A stretch of 64,000 bases of DNA from an uncultured Sphaerochaeta sp. (GTDB taxonomy: Bacteria > Spirochaetota > Spirochaetia > Sphaerochaetales > Sphaerochaetaceae), in contig NZ_OY762555.1 of assembly GCF_963666015.1 (NCBI RefSeq), positions 2,480,001-2,544,000 of the forward strand. The letters run 5' to 3'. Numbering within the stretch: the stretch's first letter is position 1; each line of letters begins with the position of its first letter. A program made the position numbers and the translations under genes. Shown in pieces: positions 7,652-16,500 of the stretch. Under the pieces are notes generated by a model. It ran no database searches, had not been told where the DNA came from, and saw only the letters and a program-made list of their open reading frames with translations.

Positions 7652-7713
7652 CCAACCCCCGTTTATCAACGTTGATAAACACCTCTGGGGGAAAGTTGGG
7701 GATGGGTGCGTCC
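7652..7713. repeat. 20-bp perfect palindrome inside nested inverted repeats
   Basis: GTTTATCAACGTTGATAAAC at 7661-7680 is a perfect palindrome. It is enclosed by CCAAC (7652-7656) plus CCCC (7657-7660), pairing with GGGG (7687-7690) and GTTGG (7695-7699). The outer GTGCGTCC (7706-7713) pairs back to 7556-7563. The remainder, 7714-7849, holds only the ribosome site GGAGGAGG before 7850; I see no gene there. Confidence 0.6.
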
Positions 7714-7849
7714 AAGGGATTGCAGATAAACGGATGGTTTCCATTCAACACCCAGTAAACCTGTCCCCAAACCATTGGATTTCCTAGATGTCCAAAATGG
7801 TACGCTCAAGTGAACGGAATCTTAGAGCTATTCATACGGAGGAGGCCTC

Positions 7850-8719
7850 ATGGAAGAAGGCAAGACGTTTAAGAGGTTGGAGCTGGCAAGGACTGGTCAG
7901 TTCGGGGTAGATGGAACTGAGCTCACCCTCAAGGATCTCAGGGAAGCTGTCGAGACGTTTGAGGGGACACCTCCCATTTCAATCGGCCACCAGATGGCAA
8001 AGGAAGATTGGTTCCCCAGATTTGGGTCCATCCTGTCGGTTGAACTGGAGGAAGATGATGATGGGGAGAACGGGACGCTTGTGGGGGATGTCGAGATGAG
8101 CGAGATTCTCGCCGATGCCTATGACCAGGGTTTCTATACCGGTTGGAGCATCAGCCTACCCCAGCGTGGAAGTGACTCAAAACGGTACATCCATCATTTG
8201 GCTTTCCTTGGGGCAATGCCCCCGAAGATCAGGGATCTGAAGGTGCTCCAGGAGCTGAAGAAGAAGGAATCAATCGATATGTCGGACTGCCAGAGCAATT
8301 CGACTTTCACCTATGTGAATCTTCCGGGGACCAAGCCCGGAAAAAATATGGAGGTGGGCATGGATACCAAGCAGAAAGAAACCCTGGAGTTTTCTGATGA
8401 GCAGAAGGAAAAGCTCAGCAGGGCTGAAAGGATTTTCCGAGAAGGGAAAAGAGACAAGCTGAAGGCAGCAGTAGGGGACCTGGTTCCGGAAGGGAAGATG
8501 GAAAGCCTGCTCGAGCTGAGTGACAGCTTGTGTGAGTCCAAGGATTTTGATTTCTCGGATGATGGGAAGAAGGTCAAGAAGGCTCCAGTGGATGTGCTGA
8601 TTGATATCTTCAGTGCAATCCCCAAGGTCAATAAGAACCTTGAGGGGGAGATGGAGTTCTCGGACCCAACTACGACCGAGAAACCGATTGATTACGACGG
8701 CCTGGCCCAGAAGTTCTAG
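7850..8719 (+). CDS. Phage prohead protease/scaffold (Mu gpI-like)
   Basis: 289 residues with strong ribosome site GGAGGAGG. Residues 1-140 form the protease part: ISIGHQ and FYTGWSISL (probable His and Ser sites) and HLAFLGAMPPKI, a layout seen in phage I-like head proteases. The C-terminal ~120 residues are charged and helical, as in scaffolds. Such proteins cleave themselves and head proteins during prohead maturation. It opens the capsid block after the structured non-coding region. Confidence 0.75.
   Translation: MEEGKTFKRLELARTGQFGVDGTELTLKDLREAVETFEGTPPISIGHQMAKEDWFPRFGSILSVELEEDDDGENGTLVGDVEMSEILADAYDQGFYTGWSISLPQRGSDSKRYIHHLAFLGAMPPKIRDLKVLQELKKKESIDMSDCQSNSTFTYVNLPGTKPGKNMEVGMDTKQKETLEFSDEQKEKLSRAERIFREGKRDKLKAAVGDLVPEGKMESLLELSDSLCESKDFDFSDDGKKVKKAPVDVLIDIFSAIPKVNKNLEGEMEFSDPTTTEKPIDYDGLAQKF
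8360..8719 (+). CDS. Scaffold protein from internal in-frame start (Mu gpZ / lambda Nu3-like)
   Basis: An in-frame ATG at 8360 is preceded by GGAGGT (8350-8355) at ideal spacing. It would make a 119-residue protein identical to the C-terminus of the protease (starting MDTKQKETLEFS). Mu I/Z and lambda C/Nu3 use exactly this nested arrangement to make the scaffold separately. The product is helical and acidic, as scaffolds are. Confidence 0.65.
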   Translation: MDTKQKETLEFSDEQKEKLSRAERIFREGKRDKLKAAVGDLVPEGKMESLLELSDSLCESKDFDFSDDGKKVKKAPVDVLIDIFSAIPKVNKNLEGEMEFSDPTTTEKPIDYDGLAQKF

Positions 8720-8747
8720 GTCGTAGAAAAGAGCAAGGAGAAAACAG

Positions 8748-9359
8748 ATGGATGCAATGCTGTACAAGCAGACTATTGAGAACAATGAGGTCATCGACCT
8801 GAGGATCACCCCGGTGATCAAGACCTTGAGACTCAAGTCGGACCAGGGCGTCATCGCCAAGGGGACCGTGCTTCAGAAAAATTCTGATGCCCTCCATATC
8901 CCCCATGCTGCATATGCCGACCTCGCAATGGCTGGGACGGTTGATGGGTCGAACAAGGCTTTCACCTATGCAGGGGCAGGATTCCCTGGGGAGATTTCTC
9001 CAAGGAGCGTGATTGTTGCCCACGGTGATCAGCTACTCGTTGATGACGGTTGTGGCCGCCTTTACGGTGATGGGACCGGGACAGTCAACTATGTGACCGG
9101 AGCGGTGGCTGCGACGTTCACCACAGCCCCAGCCAGCGAGTCTGGTGCACCTGTGGTTGCTGCCAGGGGAGTACCTGTCGGGGTGGCCGTCAGGGCTGCT
9201 GACACCTCGCTGGGTACGAGTGGGGCTGCGAAGGATGATGTGGTCAGCACCTTGGTGTTTGGTTGTGTTGTCCGTGACCGGATCAATGTGGGTGGGGCCG
9301 CCATTGTCGACGCCGATGTTGACCTGTTGGCCAAGGCAAACGTATTCGCCCTGTACTAG
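8748..9359 (+). CDS. Phage head decoration protein (lambda gpD-like)
   Basis: 203 residues rich in Gly, Ala and Val with beta-strand character. Segments such as DQGVIAKGTVLQKNSD and GVPVGVAVRAADTS resemble the head-decoration domain that trims lambda-type capsids. It sits directly before the gpE-type major capsid gene, the usual D-E order. Longer than lambda gpD (110 residues), with an inserted central Gly-rich region. Confidence 0.65.
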   Translation: MDAMLYKQTIENNEVIDLRITPVIKTLRLKSDQGVIAKGTVLQKNSDALHIPHAAYADLAMAGTVDGSNKAFTYAGAGFPGEISPRSVIVAHGDQLLVDDGCGRLYGDGTGTVNYVTGAVAATFTTAPASESGAPVVAARGVPVGVAVRAADTSLGTSGAAKDDVVSTLVFGCVVRDRINVGGAAIVDADVDLLAKANVFALY

Positions 9360-9394
9360 GGTGAAGATTCAAATTACTGGATAAGGAGATCCAT

Positions 9395-10405
9395 ATGGAC
9401 TTATATCAATTGATCAGAACGTATATGACCGCGGGCTGGATTGCCGGGATCATCGAGAGGATGCCCACGGCAAAGAGCGTCACCATTGACAAGGTGTTCG
9501 CGCGCAAGGAGAACAATCCATCTGCATATGCAGATCTTGCCGACATCGAGCGGTTGGTGGGAAGCGTGCCTGTGGTAAGTCGGGGTGGTGTGTCCATCAA
9601 TGTTGCCGGGTCCACAATGACCAGGAGCAAGATTGAACCGATGCCGATCAGGCTCAACGACCAGTTCACAGGGGCAAGGCTGAATGACTTGCGCAATCTG
9701 CTGGGGGATGGGAGTACCAGGGGGCAGGCTGCGGTCCGCTCTGAGATCGACCGTATCACACGTGGCTTGATTGCCGACACACAGAAGACTCGGGATGCAC
9801 TGTGCGCCCAGGCACTGACGGGGAAGATCGACTACCAGATGAGGACCGACGATGGCTTCACACGGTACGTCATCGATTTTGGAAGTCCTCTGAGCTATGT
9901 CCCAACCAAGAAGTGGGATGCTGCTGACATCAAGCTTGCCCAGGTCGTCAAGCATCTGATTGAGATGAGGGCAAAACTCAGGGCGAACGGACATGCGGGC
10001 AATGTGAGTTTCATGGCAGGCATTGATGCCTGGACGCAGCTTGCAAACCTGGTGGAAGTATTGCCGAACGACAACCGAAGCCGTGCAGCAATTGATGGGG
10101 AGAACATCACCATCAATGGGTTCAACATCATGCTCAATGATGGAGCCTATACCGATCGTGATTCCAGCGGCGCTGCCGTGGTGAAGCAGGAAGTTGACGC
10201 CAAGAAGCTCGTCGGGTTCGTGGAAGGTATTCCCAAGCTTGGGTACTATGCCATCGACGATTTGGACAGCAACCTTGAGCCGATGCCCATCTTCGTCAAG
10301 CCGGTCAAGACAGAGGATCCATCCGGGATCAAGGTCATCAGCGAAAGCAAGCCGCTGCCATTGGTTGCTCCCAAGGCAATCCTCTGGTCAACGGTGATGT
10401 CCTAA
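9395..10405 (+). CDS. Major capsid protein (lambda gpE family)
   Basis: 336 residues, close to lambda gpE (341). Family features: N-terminal YQLIRTY and later blocks GRLNDLRNLLGDG-like, TRGLIADTQKTRDALCAQAL and a C-terminal YYAIDDLDSN/SKPLPLVAPKA stretch. Builds the icosahedral shell with the decoration protein upstream. This family is not the Mu gpT capsid, so the head module is a lambda-type graft on Mu-type packaging genes. Ribosome site AAGGAG at 9382. Confidence 0.85.
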   Translation: MDLYQLIRTYMTAGWIAGIIERMPTAKSVTIDKVFARKENNPSAYADLADIERLVGSVPVVSRGGVSINVAGSTMTRSKIEPMPIRLNDQFTGARLNDLRNLLGDGSTRGQAAVRSEIDRITRGLIADTQKTRDALCAQALTGKIDYQMRTDDGFTRYVIDFGSPLSYVPTKKWDAADIKLAQVVKHLIEMRAKLRANGHAGNVSFMAGIDAWTQLANLVEVLPNDNRSRAAIDGENITINGFNIMLNDGAYTDRDSSGAAVVKQEVDAKKLVGFVEGIPKLGYYAIDDLDSNLEPMPIFVKPVKTEDPSGIKVISESKPLPLVAPKAILWSTVMS

Positions 10406-10415
10406 GGGGGTATGT

Positions 10416-10808
10416 ATGGCTCTGACGGTATCCGATCTCAAGGTTGAGCTGAAAGACTACAACTATAGGATGCTCACCGGTGGTGACGACGATGTCGCCG
10501 CCAGGGCCCTGCAGAGGGCGTTGATCTGGGCGAAAGCAAAGATCATCGCCACGAGCGGCTCATTCGACCCTGACACGGAGATTAACCGGGAGATCGTACT
10601 CAAGCGTGCTCTCTACGAGCTCTACAGTCATGCTGAGAATGAGGCGGTGGCTTCAGACAAGAGAGAGGATGCCATGGAGCTGCTTCGTGCCGTATATGGA
10701 TCTGGTGTTGATTCTGCGGGCTATCAGCAGGGAGGAGGAGCTGGGGATGCCCAGCCTTCCCCCTCTGCTGCAGTGGTCAGCAAGGAACGAAACAAGGACT
10801 TTTTCTAG
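10416..10808 (+). CDS. Head-tail connector protein (gp36/DUF1320-like)
   Basis: 130 residues. Starts MALTVSDLKVELKDYNYRML and has the helical NREIVLKRALYELYSHAENE core of gp36-type phage proteins that complete the portal neck. The C-terminus is a low-complexity Gly/Ser/Pro tail. Position between capsid and virion-morphogenesis genes supports an adaptor role. Confidence 0.7.
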   Translation: MALTVSDLKVELKDYNYRMLTGGDDDVAARALQRALIWAKAKIIATSGSFDPDTEINREIVLKRALYELYSHAENEAVASDKREDAMELLRAVYGSGVDSAGYQQGGGAGDAQPSPSAAVVSKERNKDFF

Positions 10809-10817
10809 GAGTGATGG

Positions 10818-11441
10818 ATGAGAATTGAGTATTCGCATGAAGTGAAAACCCCGATAAGGTTTGATAATCTGGCTGGATTCTACCAGCGTGCAGCAGACCA
10901 TATGGCCGGCTCCACTGTACGGAAAATCAACAATGGGATTGGACCTGCGAATGCCCCCTTGACGGTTGCCGTGAAAAAGGGCTCAAAAACCCTGAGAGAC
11001 AGGGGCGACCTGATGGCATCCATTGCTGCAAGGGCAACTAGCAGTGAGGCATCGGTTGGAACCAACAAGGTGTATGCAAAAATCCAACATTTCGGGGGAA
11101 CCATCAAGGCGAGAAAGAAATGGTTGTTCATTCCTGCATCTGCAGAGACCAGGAAGTTGCAACGTAAATATGGCTTCGCAGTTGGGGAACTCATCAGGAG
11201 AATGAAATCCGATGGCTACTCTATCTGGTTCCAGACAAACAAGACCAAAGGCGTGGTCATGGCCGAGAAGAAGCTCAAGCGGTACAAGCGGGATGATGCA
11301 GGAAAGAAGATCCACAAAGCCTTTGTCCTGTTTATCCTCAAGAAGGAAGTGACCATTCCAGCCAGACCGTTCCTGACCATCGATGATCGGGACAGGAAGG
11401 TCATCATGAATATTGCTCGTAATGAATTGGGGGTCGATTAA
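10818..11441 (+). CDS. Virion morphogenesis protein (Mu gpG/gp31-like)
   Basis: 207 residues. Shows the pattern of phage virion morphogenesis proteins: LTVAVKKGSKTLRDRGDLMAS, then YAKIQHFGGTIKARKK and a C-terminal IPARPFLTIDDRD. In related phages it acts in tail completion or head-tail joining. Overlaps the next start by one base. Confidence 0.75.
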   Translation: MRIEYSHEVKTPIRFDNLAGFYQRAADHMAGSTVRKINNGIGPANAPLTVAVKKGSKTLRDRGDLMASIAARATSSEASVGTNKVYAKIQHFGGTIKARKKWLFIPASAETRKLQRKYGFAVGELIRRMKSDGYSIWFQTNKTKGVVMAEKKLKRYKRDDAGKKIHKAFVLFILKKEVTIPARPFLTIDDRDRKVIMNIARNELGVD

Positions 11442-11887
11442 TGATTGAAGGAATCCTGGAGGTATCAAGAGCCGCGATGGAAGAGAAGTTGGGGTTGACG
11501 GTTGTCTATGACCCGATGCCGGCCCAGAAAGCGGAGCCTCATGTAAGGCTGACTTTCATGGGAACCGGTGACCAGGGGGCCTATGATGTACTGAGTTTCC
11601 AGCTTACGGTTGTGGCGGCCGGTGATGGCCCTGACTTCTTCGTCCCTGCATTGGTCCAGGCAAGCCTGAAAGTCCATGACCTGTTCAGTGGATCAAACGG
11701 GAAGGACAGGATGGATGTGCCTTTGGCTGGAGGCTCAGCGGCAAGGATACAATTCAAGCCAATGACACTGCCGAATGGTGGTCAGTTCATCGAGAACGAG
11801 AGAGAGGATACGGAGCGGAATCAATTCCGGTACACGTATGTCGAACCACATGTTGTAACTATCTCATTTCCGAGAGACCAGAGATAG
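11441..11887 (+). CDS. Tail terminator-like protein (Mu gp37/DUF1834 type)
   Basis: 148 residues. An N-terminal helix is followed by a beta-rich body with GDQGAYDVLSFQLTVVA and GGQFIENEREDTERNQFRYTYV, similar to gp37/tail-completion proteins that cap the tail tube. Assigned by position (after gpG, before the tube) and general fold; the family match is moderate. Confidence 0.6.
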   Translation: MIEGILEVSRAAMEEKLGLTVVYDPMPAQKAEPHVRLTFMGTGDQGAYDVLSFQLTVVAAGDGPDFFVPALVQASLKVHDLFSGSNGKDRMDVPLAGGSAARIQFKPMTLPNGGQFIENEREDTERNQFRYTYVEPHVVTISFPRDQR

Positions 11888-11899
11888 GGAGGAGAGGAC

Positions 11900-12607
11900 A
11901 TGGACAACATTATCAAGCCAAGCGGGCAGGACGGGCTGTTTGCTTTTGTGACACTTGGAACTGCATTGGACAGTAGCTCGGCATCTTATGACGGGGGATT
12001 TGCAAGAATCACCGGGGTAGGGGCGGCCAGTGCCTTTGATGCATTGAAGGATGCCTCGATTGAGAACGGGAAGGCGCTTGGGATTGGAGACATCATTTAT
12101 CTTCCCAAATGGGAGGATGCAGGGGCAAACCCGTTGGCCGAGGGAGACGAATGCACCCCGTTGACCATCAACCTTGACGACTCTTCCTGGGTCACTGACC
12201 GTGGCAGGTCCATGAGCAGGGAACTCCAGGACAAGACCAGCCAGGGTGAGGTCAGGAAGGGGAAGAGGGCATACGGACTTGGTCCGGTGCAGACCGAGAG
12301 TGGATCCATCAGTGGCATGTATGCCATCGGCTCTGTAATCCAGAGGGATATCGACTCTCACTTCACTGAGAGAGTCATCGATGACGGGACCAAGAAGACC
12401 AAGGTACCGATCAAGCATACCAGCTACCTGACAGCTCTCTGCTATCGTGAGACCACGGTTGCAGGAGAGGTGGAAATCTGGCTCTTCCGTGAGCTCTGGA
12501 TCCAGGGGGTTGATGATGCCGGTCTCCCACTCAATGGGAATGTACCGTTCAATTTCGGCTACACAGTCCAGTGGAAGCAGCAGTACGAACGAACCATTGC
12601 TGCATAG
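11900..12607 (+). CDS. Major tail tube protein (siphovirus type)
   Basis: 235 residues. Lies just before the G/G-T chaperone pair and the tape measure, the standard place of the tail tube gene. Beta-rich, with SGSISGMYAIGSVIQRD and a C-terminal VPFNFGYTVQWKQQYERT. No sheath protein precedes it, so the tail should be flexible and non-contractile. Ribosome site GGGAGGAGAGG. Family identity is inferred mainly from context. Confidence 0.65.
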   Translation: MDNIIKPSGQDGLFAFVTLGTALDSSSASYDGGFARITGVGAASAFDALKDASIENGKALGIGDIIYLPKWEDAGANPLAEGDECTPLTINLDDSSWVTDRGRSMSRELQDKTSQGEVRKGKRAYGLGPVQTESGSISGMYAIGSVIQRDIDSHFTERVIDDGTKKTKVPIKHTSYLTALCYRETTVAGEVEIWLFRELWIQGVDDAGLPLNGNVPFNFGYTVQWKQQYERTIAA

Positions 12608-12621
12608 GAAGGAGGTAATCC

Positions 12622-12939
12622 TTGAAGACCATCTATGCGACAAGGAATCCGAAAGATCCTTCACTCGTTGATTTCTATGTTGACGGTGAAATGATCGAGA
12701 ACATGTTCTGCCAGCCCGGTGTGAGATCGGGCGGGCATCAGATCGAGGCGACTGCAAGGGTGGTTGCCATAAAGGGAAAAGGCACCGAGGGGGGTGCAAA
12801 ACATGAGAATAATCCTGCAACCGAAGAGGGAATACACATTCAAGCTGAACAAGAACAGGGATCTACCGCCGGGGGAACAGGCAAAGATGACGTACCGACA
12901 ACCAAACGCCATCGAAAGAAGGTTGCTCAAGCGGACTAA
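12622..12939 (+). CDS. Small phage protein with TTG start, unknown
   Basis: 105 residues from TTG 12622, preceded by an excellent AAGGAGGT at 12609-12616. The first ~55 residues are compact (ATRNPKDPSLVDFYVDGEM); the rest is a polar Gly/Glu/Lys tail that overlaps the next gene by 137 bases in another frame. The long overlap suggests the C-terminal half may be unconstrained. I do not recognise the family. Confidence 0.55.
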   Translation: MKTIYATRNPKDPSLVDFYVDGEMIENMFCQPGVRSGGHQIEATARVVAIKGKGTEGGAKHENNPATEEGIHIQAEQEQGSTAGGTGKDDVPTTKRHRKKVAQAD

Positions 12940-13231
12940 CGTCAAGCCCGGGGCCATTGATGGTAGTGGGTCAGTCGATGTCCAGTTCGATGTAGAGAAA
13001 ATCTTCGATCAGCAGGATGTCAGGATAACCGGGGTGGAAATTGAGACGGTTGACGAGAAAGGCAAATCAACTGTCAAAGCCATCACCAACGGATCTGATC
13101 TTGTAAGGACTCCGAGCAAGTTCCTGGCAGCAATGGCCGATGAGGCCATGACCGAGATCATGAGCACGGACTATGATGACGAGTTCCTAAAAAACTCCGA
13201 ATCGGCTTCCGGGCCCTCCTCGAAGGGATAG
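12803..13231 (+). CDS. Tail assembly chaperone, gpG-like zero-frame product
   Basis: 142 residues from ATG 12803, with GAGGGGGGT upstream. It lies between the tail tube and tape measure genes, the place of lambda G. Near its end is A AAA AAC (13189-13195), a canonical -1 slippery heptamer. The last 12 residues after it (SESASGPSSKG tail) are low-complexity, as expected for a terminator of the short form. It should bind the tape measure during tail assembly. Confidence 0.75.
   Translation: MRIILQPKREYTFKLNKNRDLPPGEQAKMTYRQPNAIERRLLKRTNVKPGAIDGSGSVDVQFDVEKIFDQQDVRITGVEIETVDEKGKSTVKAITNGSDLVRTPSKFLAAMADEAMTEIMSTDYDDEFLKNSESASGPSSKG
13189..13195 (+). promoter_or_regulatory. Programmed -1 ribosomal frameshift site A AAA AAC
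   Basis: In the gpG frame the codons are CTA AAA AAC TCC. Slipping back one base continues at 13195 with CTC CGA ATC into a frame open to 13476. That frame has a stop just upstream at 13177-13179 and no convincing start of its own. Gene order and site type match the lambda G/G-T and related tail chaperone systems. Confidence 0.8.
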
Positions 13232-13476
13232 AGATAAAATCATCCTTCTATGATGACCAGAAGTTGAAAATCGGGAATGAGGTGATCAGGAGGGGAGATC
13301 TTAAATTTTACCTTACCGATGACCTCTATGAGGCGATTGACATCTGGAAGAGGTACACCCGGTTTGGGTTGTTCCATGGAAGCGGGGAAGCAGCGGAAAC
13401 AGATGAGTACATCACCTTGATCTCCGCTTTCGAGGATGAGAGGGAAGCCGCCATCGCAGACAGACGCAACAAATGA
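13195..13476 (+). CDS. T-domain of the G-T tail chaperone, made by frameshift
   Basis: About 93 residues (LRIGFRALLEGIEIKSSFYDD onwards) reached only by -1 frameshifting from 12803-13195. A TTG at 13264 is the only internal start candidate, preceded by no ribosome site. The protein-like content upstream of that TTG supports the frameshift. The full G-T fusion would be about 224 residues. Confidence 0.7.
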   Translation, partial: LRIGFRALLEGIEIKSSFYDDQKLKIGNEVIRRGDLKFYLTDDLYEAIDIWKRYTRFGLFHGSGEAAETDEYITLISAFEDEREAAIADRRNK

Positions 13477-13511
13477 GAAGGCATCCAGCCATGGGGTTGG
13501 ACAGCCTTCTC
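13475..13511 (+). terminator. Long hairpin between chaperone and tape measure genes
   Basis: GAGAAGGC (13475-13482) pairs with GCCTTCTC (13504-13511), with a second stacked stem TCCAGCC/GGTTGGA and loop ATGG. TTCTT follows, so it may act as a partial terminator that lowers tape-measure expression, or as an mRNA-processing site. Confidence 0.55.
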
Positions 13512-13539
13512 TTCTTATATGATGGGGGTGGAGGATTTC

Positions 13540-16500
13540 ATGGCCACAATCATCACTGACGAACTGAGACTGTTGATAAAAGCGGAAGCTGCAGAGGCCG
13601 TAAAGGAGCTGGGTTCCTACAAGGCTGCATTGGCAGAGATTGAATCTGCACAGAAGGATGTGGGCAATTCGTCTGATGCTGCAACCTCTGACATGAAGGA
13701 ACAGAACCAGGCGATGAAGGAAGCCAAGAAAGCTATCTCTGATGCTGAAAACGAAACCAAGACATTGGCAGGGAGCCTGTCATCAGCAGGGAAGGAAGCA
13801 GGAAAACAAACCGGGGCCATCAAGGATTCCTCTGCAGCCCATAAGCAGGCTGGAAAGAGTTCAGCCGGTTATGCAACCGGCCTGAAGCAGGTGGATAATG
13901 CCCAAAGCGTTGTGAAGGTTGGAGCGGTGGCGATGGGCAAGGCAATCCTCGGTGCCCTGGCGCCAATCGCCATTGTCCTCAAGACCGTGCAACTCATAAA
14001 GGATATGACCATTGAGGCAAACGCTGCATATGCAGAGAGCGAGGGAGAGGCAAGAAAGTTCTCAATCACCTATCGGGATGTAGCAGAGGATGCAGAAGAA
14101 GCTGCCAAATATTGGGCAGATACATTCAAGTATGCAGAGTCAACAGCAATGAGCGTCCTGGGCTCTGCTGGTGACATGTACACCGGTATGGGAATGAGCG
14201 GGGAAGCAGCCCTGAAGCTGGCGGAAAGGACCACCTACCTTGGCGGTGCCCTCAGCAAGCTCAACCCACAGATTGGTTCTGCCTCAGAGGCTACCAAGGC
14301 ATTGATAACTGCCACAACAGGCGAGCGTGAAGCCTTAAAAACCTGGGGAATCATCATCTCAGAGGCAGCCATACAGACCAAGTTGCTTGAACGAGGGCAG
14401 AAGGATCTAACAGGAGCGGCCTTGCTCAACGCAAAGGCCCAGGCGACCTTGGACATAGCCTATGAACAATCTCCCAATGCTCTTGCTGCGGTCACCTCTG
14501 CAACCGAACTGGCAGCTGATACCAACAGGGAACTGTCCGAGACCTGGAAGGAATTCCTGGAATTGCAAGGACAGTCCACAAACAAGTTTTTCCAACCGAT
14601 GAAAAAGGCCTTGTCTGGTTTCATCCAAGATCTCAACGATGCAAAAAAAGCCCAGCTTGAGGCTATGGAGATCAATCCAAACACAGAACTCATCGAACAG
14701 TACGGAAAGACTGCTGATCGTATCGAGGAACTTACAGAGTCGTATGAGAAGCTGAAGGAAAAGACCTCTCTGTCCACATCAGAGCAAGCCGACCTTAAGA
14801 CCGTGATGGCAGAGCTTGCCTCCTTGGTGCCGACGTCTGTAACAGCCTGGAATGACTATGGTGAGGCAATCGGGGTGAGTACTGCTGCTGCAAAAGAGTT
14901 TGCTGACCAGCAGAGAGAGCTCAGGCTAGCCGAGGCAGAGTATCAACTATTGAGACTGCAATCCCAGCAGAGAACAGCGAAAGCCACCTATGAAATCAAT
15001 AAAGATGAACTTGCATCAACCATTGAAAAAATCAATGCAAAGACCAAAGAGATCAATACACTTGGTAAGGAATACGAAGCTGCCCGAAATCTTCAAATAC
15101 TCATGGCTGATAATACAACAAGCGATTATGGTGGAGCAATTCAGTATATTCGAGAAAACGCTGCGCTCCTGAAGGATACTCGTTTTTCTATTGAGAAGCT
15201 TAACAATAGTTCAATGCCAAGAGATTATCTTAAAGACCAGATTGATGCAGTAATTTTTTCGTACAGTAATCTGAATGAAGAACTGCAGCAACTCCAAGAA
15301 GCTCGATCCAAATATGCTTTGGATACGAAAGAATATGATGTCCTTACCGCACAGATCAAGCAGGCAGAGGCCGAGCTGGTATTGCTTACCGGGTCCTTGG
15401 AAGACCAGATCAGTGTACTTGAAGATCAGGTTGCCCTTATTCCCGAAGCAGCTAGAAATTTTGGGACCCTTAAGAAAAATTATGAAAGTGGGACTCTATC
15501 AGCCACACAATATGAGCTTGCTCTACGAAATCTGATTGCAGCTTCAAAGGAATCCAGCGAAATTGATCCGACTCCTGACCTTACAAAGTGGAAAGAATTT
15601 GTAGCCAAGCTCGCCAATTCCAACGATATTTCCAAGGTGATCAACATGGAGGTTGAACTCTCACCGATCATTGATCCGGACAATGGGCGAGCCTTATTGT
15701 CAGAAAAATTGGATTATTATCAAGATCTGATTTCTCAGCTATGGAAGAACAAGGATGCGTTTTCTGGGCTGGATGAATGGCAGACTGCATTGGATCAGCT
15801 CGTTGACAAATATGATGAGGTGAAAGCAAAAATTGATGCAAATACCTTCAAGGATTCTGTGGCTACTGATCAGCAGAAAGCTGAGAAGGTGCTGAAGAAA
15901 ACCATAGCTGAGGCAAACGAGCTTAGAAAACAGGGGTTGCTCACAGAGAAGGAAATGGGCGCTGTCACAGAGAAAGCCTATCGGACATATGATGAAGCCT
16001 CTGGAAAAACAAAACTGCGACAGAGGGCACAGGAACTGATTGCCACCACCCTTACCGAGCAACAAGCAGCCATGAATGAGCTGTTGCTCCTGGAAACCGA
16101 GTTGAGGTCATTGGAAGAGAAGGGGCTGGTAACCGAGGGACAGAGCAAGGCCATCCTTGAAGCGAAAGGGGAGGCCCTGGCTGAGGCTCTGGGAAATGAA
16201 ACAAAGTTTTCAACGTTCCTCAAGGAGTCCCTGGAACAGATACAGGAAGAGTACCTGAGCTTTGATGCGATCGGATCGCTTATCACTGATACCTTCTCTG
16301 ATATTGGCTCTGCATTGGCGTCAGGTGAATCTGTCTTGGATGCTTCCGGGAAAGCCCTTGGGGCATTTGCTTCCAATCTCATGAATGAACTTTCCACCAT
16401 GGCCATTGGTGCAGGTTTGCGTGTCATTGCAGAAGGTGGCTGGGCTGGGCTCCCGATAGCAATGATGCTGTTTGCCTTGGGAGGCGTTGCCGGTATTGGA

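Noticed and set aside
7553..7744. Leftward 63-codon frame after the MuF gene, a possible immunity gene
   Set aside because: No ribosome site, runs through the terminator arm and the 20-bp palindrome, and the protein has no coherent fold pattern.
11864..12820. Leftward 318-codon frame opposite the tail tube gene
   Set aside because: Composition typical of an antisense shadow; the rightward genes have ribosome sites and family-like sequence.
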